This document shows, one piece after another, positions 50,701 through 58,290 of a stretch of DNA of 64,000 nt. The notes under the pieces are model-generated. The model searched no databases. It worked only from the letters and a program-made list of their open reading frames with translations, and was not told where the DNA came from. A program made the position numbers and the translations under genes. Within the stretch, counting starts at the first letter, position 1. Every line of letters starts with the position of its first letter. The DNA comes from Ctenosaura bakeri (lineage: Eukaryota > Chordata > Lepidosauria > Squamata > Iguanidae). The DNA lies in the NCBI GenBank assembly GCA_948474755.1, contig CAOLHI010000927.1, positions 930,001 to 994,000 of the forward strand, written 5' to 3'.

Positions 50701-53700
50701 AGAGAATAATTCAAGTGCTTAACCTGTCTCTGGTGCTGTTTGCATAATTGTTATGGTATTTTAGCAAATAAGTATAATTTACAACTTTAGACATTTCCAA
50801 TTTTATACATGCAGTTATGTGATTTTAGACTACTGGTTTTAGAATTCTGCATTTGTAATGATATGCTTGTATACAAAATGGTTAGTCATCCTGAACTCTT
50901 ATGAGGAACAACAAGGTACAAATCACATAAATGATAATAATATTCCTTGTTGGCACTGAACAGACTGACAAAAATTAGTCCCATCCAGTGCATAATGAGC
51001 TAGCTTGAGAGTGAGAGAGATACACAGCACTTTGGGCTTAGGCAAAGCTCTGTTTCTCACCTTAAAGCCAGCACAACAACAGCATAAGCTGTCAAGCTTC
51101 TTATTTCTCTTTACATCAATCATTTTATTTACAAAAATGCACCTATATATTAAGGAAAACTAACTTCCTTAATGTGAAATGGCAAACAAAGGGATTGAAG
51201 AAGCCACCCCATTGCCAATGTTGAAAGAAGGTAGAGAGGAGGGGAAAAATCAGAAAACACAGCAATCACCATTTATTGCTTATTATTAGTCACAACATCA
51301 AGCTGAAGTTACTGGAATGTGGGCAAAGGGGAAAGAAGGGATATGGGCAGGAAAGAGAGAAAAAGAGAGAGAGACTGAGTCTTGCCAGCTCCTGTCTTTA
51401 TGTACAGCAACAAAAGACTGCCTGAGCTTTGAGCTCTGTGGCCATCTGTATGTATGGCCTGAGATAGTTTCATACAGTCAAACCCCAAAAGATGCTTTTT
51501 ACGGAAGTAAAAAGCATTTATTGTTTTGGATCTCTCTCTTCAAGGAGAAGGAATACGTATGTAAATTCAAAGAATGTTGGGAGAAGGCTGTGGGAGGGAA
51601 TACAGCTTTGGGAACTAATTAACTACAACTGTTCTTTGAGGAGAGGGAAAAAGTCTCAGACTGCCTTAATTATGCAGCAGTTTTCTAATTTTATTTTTTT
51701 TAAAATCTAATTTCATGAGGCAGCACTGCAGATTATTTGATGATGTATGTTGTTGCTATGTGCCTTCAAGATGTTTCTGTTATAGAGACCCTAAGATGAA
51801 CCTATCATAGGGTTTTCTTGGCAAGATTTGTTCAGAGGATGTTTGTTTTTGCTTTCTTCTGAGGCTGAGAGAGTGTAACTTGTCCAAGGTCACCCAGTGG
51901 GTTTCCACAGCCAGGCAGGGATATGAACCCTGATCACCAGAGTTGTAGTCCAATGCTTAAAGGACTGCACCATGATAGCTCTCTTGAAGATGTATATTGA
52001 AAATCAAAAGAAAGAAGAGGGAGGGGGAAAAAGAATACAGCAGCACCCTTATGACTAACTGGTTTCTATTTTAACAGGAGCTTACACACACTTCTTCAGA
52101 TGTGATACAGATTGATCAATTACCCTTTAATACTTTAATTATTCTGTTCTATTAACAGAATAAAGGAGGTTATAATTTAAAGTAACTGGGATTTTTAGGG
52201 AAATGAAAGTTCTCTTCTACATCAGTTGATAGAAGTATAGAACTTGGAATGGTAGTTTGGAGATCTTCATTTACTTCATGGTTCACAAATGCAATAAATG
52301 AAATATATAAAGCCCGTGTGAATACATGTGGCACATGCTGTTATGTTTTGCCAGAAGTTATAAACTGACTGTGGGCCAATATTATTATCTTCATAAGAAG
52401 GGCTGAGTTAAATGAATATTAAAAAGATAGGCAATGAATGGATTTAATGTTTGAGGAATACCGAGAGGGAATCTTGCTAAAAAAGGAGGAAAAAGAGTGA
52501 TGACAAGGGTACTGCATTCCATGCTGAATTTAAAATATCAGATCACAAGTATGATTTAAGGCCCACTCAGTCTTAAAATAAGGAAGAAGTTCCTCTTTTG
52601 CATACCTGGAATATTCATTATTTTCAACTTACAGAATTTAAAATATAGACCATAGTAATTACTGCCATATATAACCAGTCATCAGAACTATAGCTTTCTG
52701 GATATATTTCATGGCAAGCCATAAAAGCAATAAAAGTAGTACAGGTAAATGAGTGATAAAATGACGTTACAGCCACAGTCTATATTAAGACACATCCTGT
52801 TATTCAGAGGCCACAATGCAGCATAGTTCACCTATCTCATTTGTGGCATGACTACACAAATAATAAAAGAGCACCTTAATCTCCAAAGAAGTACACTAGG
52901 GTGTGTTCACTGATACAACGAGGCTCTAAAAATCACCCCAGGGTAAGTATTTTATACAAAAACAACCGCACTACGGTGATTTTTATTCCAAAGTGCAGTC
53001 CCTATGAATGCTCCAAAAATGTTACAGGTGTAAAACTCCCTATGATTTCCCAAAGCCATCTCCTGTGTCTCTTTAACATCCACCTATGCGCCCCTTTTAC
53101 CAGGAAGGTATGTACAATTTGGGAAGCTCTCATGCTAACCCTGGTGATCAGTGCCACTGCTACAGCTGAATTAACATGGCTGAACAATTCAGGGGCTAAA
53201 GGAAACAAAAGGCTGTTTCATTTGCTCAAAATGGCATCTCCTGTACCCCTTCTCCACAAGAGATTTGCTGCAAGTGCTTAAAAAAATGCTGTGACCTGCC
53301 AATAGATTGGAAATGCACAAACTTTTAAAAAAGTGTGGTTTTTGACAGCAGCTTTTGAATACTGCAGTTCCCCCCCCCATGTACATAAAATACTGCATCA
53401 AGTAACAACTATGTTTCACACTGCAGGACTTTTGTTAACAGATAAAGAAAAAAAAAATCTGCACTCAAGTTGTGATTTCGATAGTCATCCCCTCCCAAAT
53501 AAACAAGGTAACTTCATATATAACATATAAATAACAGTCCAATGGCCATTTTTTTAAGCCCCGAGTCAAGCCCAGGCCAAAATTCCCTCAAGGAACAGTT
53601 ACAGCCACATTTCTCGAGCTCTGGCATGAACACAAATCCCTAGCAGGCTACATGGAATCTTTGTGCTTCGATAAAAGCAAATATCACAAAGATTACGAAG

Positions 53701-54837
53701 CTAAGACACAAAGGAGGAAATGTGGTGTGACGGGTGGGAGCAAAGGCAACACAAACCATGACAAACAGGTAATGCCCACACATGCTCACACCCAATTAAT
53801 TCATACCAATCATGAATAACTACTACCCTCTAATTCTGTTATCCATCAACACCAGGATTAGCGCTACCCTTATACATATGCCTGGAAAAGACAAAAGGGG
53901 GAAATCTAATTTTTTTTATTAATTGTAAGCGCTGGCAGTGAGCACAACAGTATTCCTCATAGGTAACTTGGGGGCATTAAATTATCTTCTGCTAGTGGCT
54001 CCCCATAATATGTCCCCTCTCGGTACTACTCACTTAATTCACCCTTATTACCCAGCATTACTCCAGGAGCAAATTGCTACCTTGCCTTTAAGCTCGCATG
54101 CCTTCTGCCATAAAATGAATCTCGCTTCACATGCTATTAGAGGCAAAAAGGAAAATAAAGCAATTAGGAGAAGCATGCTTTTGTGGATAGGTGGAAGCAA
54201 TTCGGGGGATAATTGCCTCTGTCCCCGCCGAGATGGCAGAAGAGATCCAGCAATGCATTTCCTCCCCAGCCTATACAGGTACCCGCATCCACCCTCCATT
54301 GGCTGCCCTTCCTTTCCAGGAAAAAGGTGCTGGGATTTTAAGTGCGGTTTGCAGTTGGCCGGACTCTTAAGCCCCGGAGGCAATTTAAAGTGTGTGCTGG
54401 TGGCTACGGTTACCCAGTTCCGACTGAAAGGCGCTCTGCATATGCTCAGAAGCACTCTTTCGTACTCAGGGATCAGGTCATGAGAGTCGCCCCGAAATTC
54501 GACAAGCCCTCCCCACCTTCCAGGCACTGCGGCCGGCTCCCTTGACAACCAGAAGGAACAACAACCCCGGAACTGTTTTTTTTTTGGGGGGGATACATTC
54601 TCCTAGCTCTTCCGTCCCCCCTTAGAGCTGAAGCCCACCCTTCCTTAACGCGCAACGTCCGAACGATCCCCCCCGCCGCGGTGCGGACGCTAATCCCGCT
54701 TCGATCACCATCCAGCCGGAGCGAGGGAGGCGCCGCGGCCGCCCGAGGAGACCCACCTTGCTCTTCACTTCCATGGTGCCGAGGCCGCGGCTCCCCCCTC
54801 CTCCTCCTCCTCCTCCTCCTCGCTGGACTCGGTTCAT
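29099..54837 (-). CDS. PARD6B: PARD6B gene, three coding exons (whole-gene span)
   Basis: Cell-polarity adaptor Par6 beta. In the known family it links aPKC (through its PB1 domain), Cdc42-GTP (through the semi-CRIB and PDZ) and PAR3/Crumbs/Pals1 at the apical cortex and tight junctions. Joining 54837-54757, 45773-45551 and 29931-29099 gives 1137 nt, 378 codons plus stop, close to the roughly 372 residues of mammalian PARD6B. Visible order: N-terminal Gly tract (about residues 7-15), PB1 (about 22-102), semi-CRIB (about 138-163), PDZ (about 164-253, carboxylate loop PLGFYI at 173-178), an acidic patch (about 292-306) and the C-terminus [10 protein letters not shown]. The IIIEDNG-PQQIPKA stretch and the C-terminus point to PARD6B rather than PARD6A or PARD6G. 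Splice phases are 0 (intron 1) and 1 (intron 2). No frameshift or internal stop is seen. The assignment rests on recalled family sequence, not a search. Confidence 0.96.
30443..30532. repeat. ACTACAACTCCCA-type palindromic repeat, copy 5
   Basis: TCTGGACTGCAATTCCCATC at the left and AGAATTACAGTTCCAAAACA at the right, in intron 2. Confidence 0.6.
32597..32801 (-). mobile_element. tRNA-derived SINE, near full length
   Basis: TCTTCACGTCGACTATGACT, CCTATCATAGGGTTTTCTTGG, GGGCAGGGATTTGAACACTGG and the reversed 5' end follow the SINE order. Located in PARD6B intron 2. Confidence 0.85.
33940..34446 (-). mobile_element. CR1-type LINE fragment (reverse transcriptase C-terminal part)
   Basis: Decayed minus-strand coding. 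34258-34446 reads [23 protein letters not shown], where FANDTKLGG corresponds to the RT FADDTKLGG motif; the first catalytic Asp has become Asn. 33941-34132 reads [15 protein letters not shown] and [18 protein letters not shown], the CR1 ORF2 C-terminal region. The two blocks are in different frames with indels between, so it is a dead element. Confidence 0.85.
37421..37667 (-). mobile_element. Sauria-type tRNA-derived SINE
   Basis: The minus strand begins GGAGCCCTGGTGGCGCAGTG (A-box side), then GTTCGATCCTGCCCGG (B box), GGTTGACTCAGCCTTCCATC and TTGTTGGGGGCA, ending GGGATACAAATAAATAATA. The head and AATA-rich tail resemble recalled squamate Sauria SINEs; no alignment was run. It differs from the other SINE family in the window. 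Confidence 0.7.
37948..38238 (-). repeat. Inverted-repeat terminal region of a DIRS-like element
   Basis: Left arm 37948-37993 (CTTACC..GTGGTTCTTCAA..) pairs with right arm 38193-38238 (..CACTTGAAGAATCACAG..GGTAAG) over about 46 bp with some mismatches. It lies directly downstream (minus sense) of the tyrosine-recombinase remnant, as in DIRS termini. Confidence 0.65.
38752..38803. repeat. (AAAG)n microsatellite inside the DIRS-like gene
   Basis: About 13 AAAG units lie between two conserved recombinase segments. Confidence 0.95.
38957..39085. mobile_element. Palindromic repeat inserted in the DIRS-like gene, copy 6
   Basis: CAGTCATTCTCAAACTCTGG at the left mirrors AGGCTGAGAACCACTGTTCT at the right; inner arms TCCCAGGAATCTCAGC and GGAATTCTGAGAGC also pair. 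It separates two adjoining recombinase segments, so it inserted after the DIRS-like element. Confidence 0.7.
39391..39475 (-). repeat. Possible retroposon tail
   Basis: ATATTTATATTATTTAATTT, then CTATCCCATTTTTCC, resembles the reversed AT-rich tail seen at 37421. Too short to classify. Confidence 0.3.
39855..39953 (+). repeat. 5S-rRNA-derived sequence (SINE3-like), copy 1
   Basis: CACCATACCACTCTGAACAC, ACCTGGTCTTGTTTGATTTC and AGAAACTAATCAGGGCTGGGC match 5S rRNA bases roughly 9-70 (CCATACCACCCTGAACGCGC..AAGCTAAGCAGGGTCGGGC). Decay after that leaves only AAGGAATACCA. It is not a functional 5S gene. Confidence 0.75.
39985..40520 (+). repeat. LINE 3' end and related dispersed-repeat fragment
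   Basis: CCTAGATGGACCAATGATCT and CACCTTCCTATTTTCTTAC (40033-40085) resemble common reptile LINE 3' ends. Following text (GAGTTGCGTATCATCAGAAT, TGGGATAAGATGGGACAAGG) resembles the repeat at 9340-9950. Families uncertain. Confidence 0.4.
41223..41728. mobile_element. TIR element with internal inverted and direct repeats (506 bp)
   Basis: Termini CTGTACATATTCATATATAAG and CTTATACATGAGTATATACAG form inverted repeats. Inside, the motif ACTCAG..GAGAATGG occurs three times: plus (about 41430), minus (about 41510) and plus (about 41590). GTTAAGGTA occurs twice. No coding capacity. Confidence 0.65.
43211..43604. mobile_element. pogo/Tigger-like nonautonomous element 4
   Basis: Ends CAATCAGCTCTCCACAGG and GTAAAGAGCTGACTG, with TA on both sides (43209-43210, 43605-43606). 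Right-side ATTTTTCCACGTTCATGGAT matches elements 2 and 3. In PARD6B intron 2. Confidence 0.75.
45551..45773 (-). CDS. PARD6B: PARD6B coding exon 2 (PB1 domain)
   Basis: A 223-nt internal exon. On the minus strand the acceptor is a T-rich tract ending CTTGTAG, followed by TTTGGTGCAG, which encodes [18 protein letters not shown]. The donor is AAAG/GTAAGTGT. It encodes residues 28-101 plus the first base of codon 102, nearly the whole PB1 domain. This includes the acidic OPCA-type stretch ([19 protein letters not shown]) that binds the basic face of atypical PKC PB1 in this family. It is almost identical to recalled mammalian PARD6B, with small changes such as Y for F near the start and D for E in KFDEFY. 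Reading through the donor instead would add a nonconserved tail, so the splice is preferred. Confidence 0.95.
46803..46907. repeat. ACTACAACTCCCA-type palindromic repeat, copy 7
   Basis: TTCAGATGTTCTGAACTGCA at the left and GGGAGTTTCAGTTTAACTTC at the right, in intron 1. Confidence 0.55.
47057..47288 (+). mobile_element. tRNA-derived SINE, near full length
   Basis: TGTGATATAGTGGTCTGAAC (A box), GGCTCAAATCCTTGC (B box), GGGTGACCTTGGGCAGG (core) and AAAGGCACCCAACAACAACA (3' end), in intron 1. Confidence 0.85.
50125..50520 (+). mobile_element. L2-like LINE fragment (reverse transcriptase C-terminal part)
   Basis: The plus strand reads [18 protein letters not shown], like the L2/Jockey-type NLGVILD motif. 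Further on, [18 protein letters not shown] and [12 protein letters not shown] match the family's SRLDYCNALY..LQ-VQNAAAR block. Frames shift between blocks and stops follow, so it is inactive. Confidence 0.8.
51747..51983 (-). mobile_element. tRNA-derived SINE, near full length
   Basis: TGTTGCTATGTGCCTTCAAG, ATGAACCTATCATAGGGTTT, TTGTCCAAGGTCACCCAGTG and GGGATATGAACCCTGATC, ending in the reversed 5' end. In intron 1. Confidence 0.88.
52040..52105. repeat. Short dispersed repeat (AGACTAAC..CTTCTTCAGATG type)
   Basis: CAGCACCCTTATGACTAACT and ACACACTTCTTCAGATG match the copies at 58165 and 60692 in order. Confidence 0.5.
54757..54837 (-). CDS. PARD6B: PARD6B coding exon 1 (N-terminus, 27 codons)
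   Basis: Encodes MNRVQR, nine glycines, SRGLGT and MEVKSK. The final MEVKSK matches the mammalian N-terminus just before the PB1 domain. The exon ends AAG and is followed by donor GTGGGT. The ATG at 54837 was chosen because MNR and the 27-residue lead match the mammalian layout. An in-frame upstream ATG at 54873 would add 12 residues. The ATG at 54774 (MEVKSK) has the stronger context, ACCATGG. The glycine run is encoded by a GGA/GGG microsatellite (about 54789-54817), unlike the non-repetitive mammalian lead, so its length may vary. The exon lies inside the CpG island. Confidence 0.9.
54788..54822. repeat. CTC/GGA microsatellite within PARD6B exon 1
   Basis: A (CTC)n run on the plus strand, read as GGA/GGG glycine codons on the minus strand. 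It produces the nine-glycine run near the PARD6B N-terminus. Confidence 0.9.
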
Positions 54838-55112
54838 GCCGCGGGCGAGGCCGTCCGCCGGACAGACGGCCACCTCAGCGACGCGAAGGGAGCCGCCACA
54901 GGACGCGGCTGAGGCAGCTCCGAGCCCGGCCGCCCCTCCGCTGAACCTCCGTCTCCTCCTGAGGCGCCGCCGCCGCCGTCGTCAACCCGACCTCACAGAA
55001 TTGCGGAGGGGGAGGGGCCGCCCAATCGCGGCGGCAGCAGCAGCAGCCTCCTCCTGGCACCTGCAGCTCCAGGGAGGGGAAAGGCGGGAGGAGGAGGGGT
55101 GTCGCTCACCGC

Positions 55113-55123
55113 ACGCATGCGCG
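55113..55123. promoter_or_regulatory. NRF1-type motif 1
   Basis: ACGCATGCGCG, close to the NRF1 palindrome YGCGCAYGCGCR. It lies in the CpG island about 280 bp upstream of the PARD6B ATG. Motif match by eye only. Confidence 0.45.
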
Positions 55124-55186
55124 AGTGCCGAGACGCCCGCCGGAGCCGCCAGCAGGGAAAGCCCCGGCACACCTGCGAGCCCCGAA

Positions 55187-55198
55187 GGCGCATGCGCA
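55187..55198. promoter_or_regulatory. NRF1-type motif 2 (best match)
   Basis: GGCGCATGCGCA contains the perfect core GCGCATGCGC, the strongest of the four. It is about 350 bp upstream of the PARD6B ATG. Confidence 0.6.
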
Positions 55199-55270
55199 CC
55201 TGTTGCTGTTGCGGGGCTGAAGGAAAGGAGACGGAAGGCACCTGCTGTTGAAGAGAGCGTGGCCCGAGTA

Positions 55271-55282
55271 TGCGCCTGCGCA
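55271..55282. promoter_or_regulatory. NRF1-type motif 3
   Basis: TGCGCCTGCGCA fits the NRF1 half-site arrangement (TGCGC twice) with one central difference. It lies about 435 bp upstream of the ATG. Confidence 0.5.
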
Positions 55283-55375
55283 AGGCGGGGACGGGAGGGG
55301 AAGGAGGAGGAGGAGGTTTCGAGTTGAGTGAGAGAAATACCTGCTGGGCTGGATTCCAAAGAAAGGGACACGAAG

Positions 55376-55386
55376 ACGCATGCGCG
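55376..55386. promoter_or_regulatory. NRF1-type motif 4
   Basis: ACGCATGCGCG, identical to motif 1, about 540 bp upstream of the ATG. Confidence 0.45.
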
Positions 55387-55431
55387 CCCGCTGTTGAGTT
55401 GTAAGAGGAGGGCGCCCGGCCACGTTGTTGG

Positions 55432-55457
55432 GTGTGTGTGTGTGTGTGTGGGGGGGG
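55432..55457. repeat. (TG)n then poly-G
   Basis: About ten TG units run into a G run at the edge of the CpG island. Confidence 0.9.
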
Positions 55458-55480
55458 TGAATTGGGTTGTGAGAGACCCA

Positions 55481-55655
55481 GGCTGTTTCCGCACTAGACT
55501 GTTATAGCGCTATTGTTCCACTTTCAACATCCTATCGAATGCTGGGGTTTGCAGTTTAGGGAGAGGAGGCCCCTCCCTCAACTTCAAACCCCGGGATTCC
55601 AGAGGATGTTGAAAGTGGGATAATAGCGCTATAACAGTCTAGTGCGGAAATGGCG
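55481..55655. mobile_element. Foldback MITE copy F (175 bp, short form)
   Basis: Starts GGCTGTTTCCGCACTAGAC and ends GTCTAGTGCGGAAATGGCG. It is flanked on both sides by CCA (55478-55480, 55656-55658), a clean 3-bp target duplication. Confidence 0.88.
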
Positions 55656-56061
55656 CCAGAGCTCATTGGCGCCATCAGAAGAGAAAGAGCTCATTCTTCA
55701 AAAATACGCGAGTAACCTCGTGCCGTAATAGGATTGGTAGATGTTTCGTTAATAATAAAGAATATTTCGTGTTTATTTTGTTCTCTGGGAGGGGAGGCAT
55801 GAAATACGTGGTTCTTTTTATTCCCTTTTCAGAACGGGTGGCTGGGGAGCTAAAGGTGAGGGTAGAATATTTAGAACAAAGGGGGAAAGGAACACAGCAA
55901 ATGTAAGAAAGCGAAACATAATTTTAAGCTAGTAAGGCTTAATTTTGTTCGCATATTTAAACTGTCACCAAACGGCTGGATAGCATGTTTAGGTGACCTG
56001 GAAACCTGCCGACATGCAAACAGATAACACAGCTGTTGTTTTTAATGACAACAACAACCTT

Positions 56062-56241
56062 GACCATTTCCGCACTCGCCTGTTATAGCGCGATGATTCC
56101 ACTTTCAACCTCCTCTGGAATCCTGGGGTTTGCAGTTTCGGGAGGGGCCGGCCAGCCCCTCCCGAAACTGCAAACCCCGGGATTCCAGAGGAGGTTGAAA
56201 GTGGAATCATCGCGCTATAACAGGCGAGTGCGGAAATGGCC
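56062..56241. mobile_element. Foldback MITE copy G (180 bp, near-perfect palindrome)
   Basis: Starts GACCATTTCCGCACTCGCC and ends GGCGAGTGCGGAAATGGCC, flanked by CTT (56059-56061, 56242-56244). The arms of about 86 bp pair with only two visible mismatches around GGGGCCGGCCAGCCCC. It differs from the other copies at seven arm positions, each mirrored in the opposite arm. Confidence 0.92.
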
Positions 56242-56664
56242 CTTGTAAAGTAGACTAGGTTGAGGTGAGTTTTATGGCCTGGCCAGGATTGGAAGTTAGG
56301 TATTTTTGATCTTAATCCTAAACTCTAACTCTGGTATGGGTTAATGGGTGTCTCAGCTTCATTTCCACCCAAGCAGGGAGAGCGTTATTTTTTGAAAGCA
56401 AGAACCCAACAGGATCCATGCAGGGATGGCTGAGGACATGATGAGAGGCCTCTAAACTCTGCCAAGTTTAAGAAGCCCCCTAGTATAATCAAAACTACTT
56501 CTTGTTTTAAAAAAAATTATATACTTAACTAGCATTTAGAGATCTCTGGCCTTAGGAATTTAGAGAGAAGGCATGAGAGAGAGAACTTTCCAGTGTAAGG
56601 AACCTGGCTAATCATAGTGTAGTTTTTGCAAGACAATACCAAGTTCATTATGCATAGAGTGACA

Positions 56665-56866
56665 GGCCATTTCCACACTTCACTGTTATAGTGCTATTAT
56701 TCCACTTTCAACATCCTGGGGAATGCTGGGGTTTGTAGTTTACTGAGTTCAAAGAGCCCTCTGGCTGAGGATTCAAAAGGCCGCTCCCTAAACTGCAAAC
56801 CCCAGGGTTCCATAGGATGTTGAAAGTGGAATAATAGCACTATAACCGTGTAGTGCGGAAATGGCC
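56665..56866. mobile_element. Foldback MITE copy H (202 bp, long form)
   Basis: Starts GGCCATTTCCACACTTCAC and ends GTGTAGTGCGGAAATGGCC, flanked by ACA (56662-56664, 56867-56869). The centre CAAAGAGCCCTCTGGCTGAG is shared with copies B and E. Confidence 0.9.
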
Positions 56867-56963
56867 ACAGTTTGCTGAAGGTTATAATTATTGCCCCTCA
56901 TCTGGAGATTGTGAAATAAAAAACTATCCTGTATCTTCAGATGTACCTGCAGTGATGGAGCTC

Positions 56964-57040
56964 TGTTGTTGGAGCTATATCTGCCAATTGTCATTTCTGA
57001 CTTACGGTAACCCCAAGGTGACCCAGTCATGGGGTGCTCT
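56964..57040 (-). mobile_element. tRNA-derived SINE remnant
   Basis: TTTCTGACTTACGGTAACCC, CAAGGTGACCCAGTCATGGGG resembles the reversed 3' part of the SINE. Confidence 0.4.
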
Positions 57041-58164
57041 CTTTTAAGCCAGACAGTACCCCAACTGGAGCATTTCTGAGGTGCTGCAGGTAGGAGCACT
57101 GGGAAACGAAAATTGCAGTACTGTCCCAGTGGTGGACCCCTTTGAGATGGGCAACTGAAGAAGTCCCTTGGGGTCTTGCTGTGGCTGCTTGTCTCAGTGC
57201 GTCTCATTATCAGGAGAGCTCTGTAGTCATCAATTCCTAGTGCCACTATCTGTAGTGCCTTAGAAACCCCTTTGGTTGGGGCATTACAGGGGTTAAAAAT
57301 GTTTTTGTGAAGGGGAGAGGTCACATCCAGTCGTTACTGACCATAAAACATGAATCCTAAAAGGTACAAGATTATAAATATAGTGTATAATTTCATAAAT
57401 CTTAACAACCTGTCAGACTTTGAGTTAAGTCCTTTGCAAAAAAAAAAAAAAGCATGATAATGATGTATTTGCAGATGGGAAGGGAGGAATTCAGGAAAAA
57501 TATATAAAAAAAATGCTGCTTACAGTTTTATTCCTGTATCCATTGAGGGGACATTGTTACAGGACTGCACGACATTAGCCACGTTACCAAGGGTGAGTAT
57601 TTACCTGCTCATCTTCCAGGGCAACATATTTTATCACCTGCAGCAATGTCCTGCTGCTGTCTACGTAGAACAACCAAAGGAAAGAATGGACACGCATCTG
57701 ATATCAGAAATGGCAACATTTAGAAGCCAGTGGGAAGACATTTCAGTCTGCCAGTATATTCTGTAGCTCACCTGTGAAATTCCTTTCTGCAACAATACAG
57801 TTTCAAAAGAGTAATATTTAGTGTTAAACAGTTGAATTGAAATGTCTCCAAAAGTATAGTTCTTATATGTTTGGGTTTCACTAGAGATAATGGATGCATG
57901 ATCTGCTAAAGTGTTAATTAACATAACAAATCAGTGCTATTGTGAAGTCAGTATTTATTTAGCATATATTTGAATATATTTAAGTTTAATTCCTTAAGAA
58001 TTCCATTATCGAGGAAGACATGGGTTCCCCCCCCATTTCAACTGTGGTGTGTACTGTTCTCTGCTTATTAGACTGGATATAGTCATATTTTGAGTAAACT
58101 TTAATAAGTAGAACTGACATTAAAAATTACTTAAGGCCTATTGAGGTTTTCTTTGAACACAAAG
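57041..58164. other. Intergenic, nothing recognised
   Basis: No gene or repeat recognised. Poly-A runs lie at about 57438 and 57507. Confidence 0.5.
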
Positions 58165-58290
58165 CTTTGTTAGTCTGTCTCAGCAAAATAAATAAATAAA
58201 GCAATCCTATAGCATCTTTGAGAGTTATGGAGAAAAAGAAATTCTAGCATAAGCTTAAGTTTAGTGGATCTCAGTCTGCTTCATCACATG
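58165..58290. repeat. Dispersed repeat (AGCATAAGCTT type)
   Basis: TTTGTTAGTCTGTCTCAGCA, AATCCTATAGCATCTTTGAG, TCTAGCATAAGCTTAAG and CTTCATCACATGCAAT match the repeat at 60692 in order. Confidence 0.6.

Larger units (their letters stand above)
45774..54756 (-). other. PARD6B: PARD6B intron 1 (about 9.0 kb)
   Basis: Starts GTGGGT after exon 1 and ends CTTGTAG before exon 2. It is AT-rich with few repeats. Recognised inside are a short palindromic repeat (46803-46907), tRNA-derived SINEs (47057-47288, 51747-51983), an L2-like LINE fragment (50125-50520) and a short dispersed repeat (52040-52105). I recognise no other exon. Most of 47.3-50.0 kb and 52.1-54.2 kb shows no identifiable feature. 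Confidence 0.9.
54600..55450 (-). promoter_or_regulatory. PARD6B: CpG-island promoter and 5'UTR of PARD6B
   Basis: CpG and GC content jump sharply compared with the flanks, and the block spans exon 1 and upstream sequence. No TATA box is seen at a sensible distance. Repeated GCATGCGC-type palindromes (annotated separately) lie 280-550 bp upstream of the ATG. These features suggest a TATA-less, housekeeping-type promoter; the transcription start cannot be placed from sequence alone. Long open frames on both strands here are a side effect of high GC, not genes. Confidence 0.75.

Noticed and set aside
53938..54548. 181- and 166-residue frames on opposite strands near the promoter
   Set aside because: Mutually overlapping, no known domain, within PARD6B intron 1.
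54758..55327. 189-residue open frame on the plus strand, antisense to PARD6B exon 1
   Set aside because: Arg/Pro/Ala-rich, with overlapping long frames on both strands, as expected in a CpG island. No domain and antisense to a real exon.
55989..56248. Two opposite-strand frames encoding nearly the same peptide
   Set aside because: A direct result of the palindromic MITE copy G, not of a gene.
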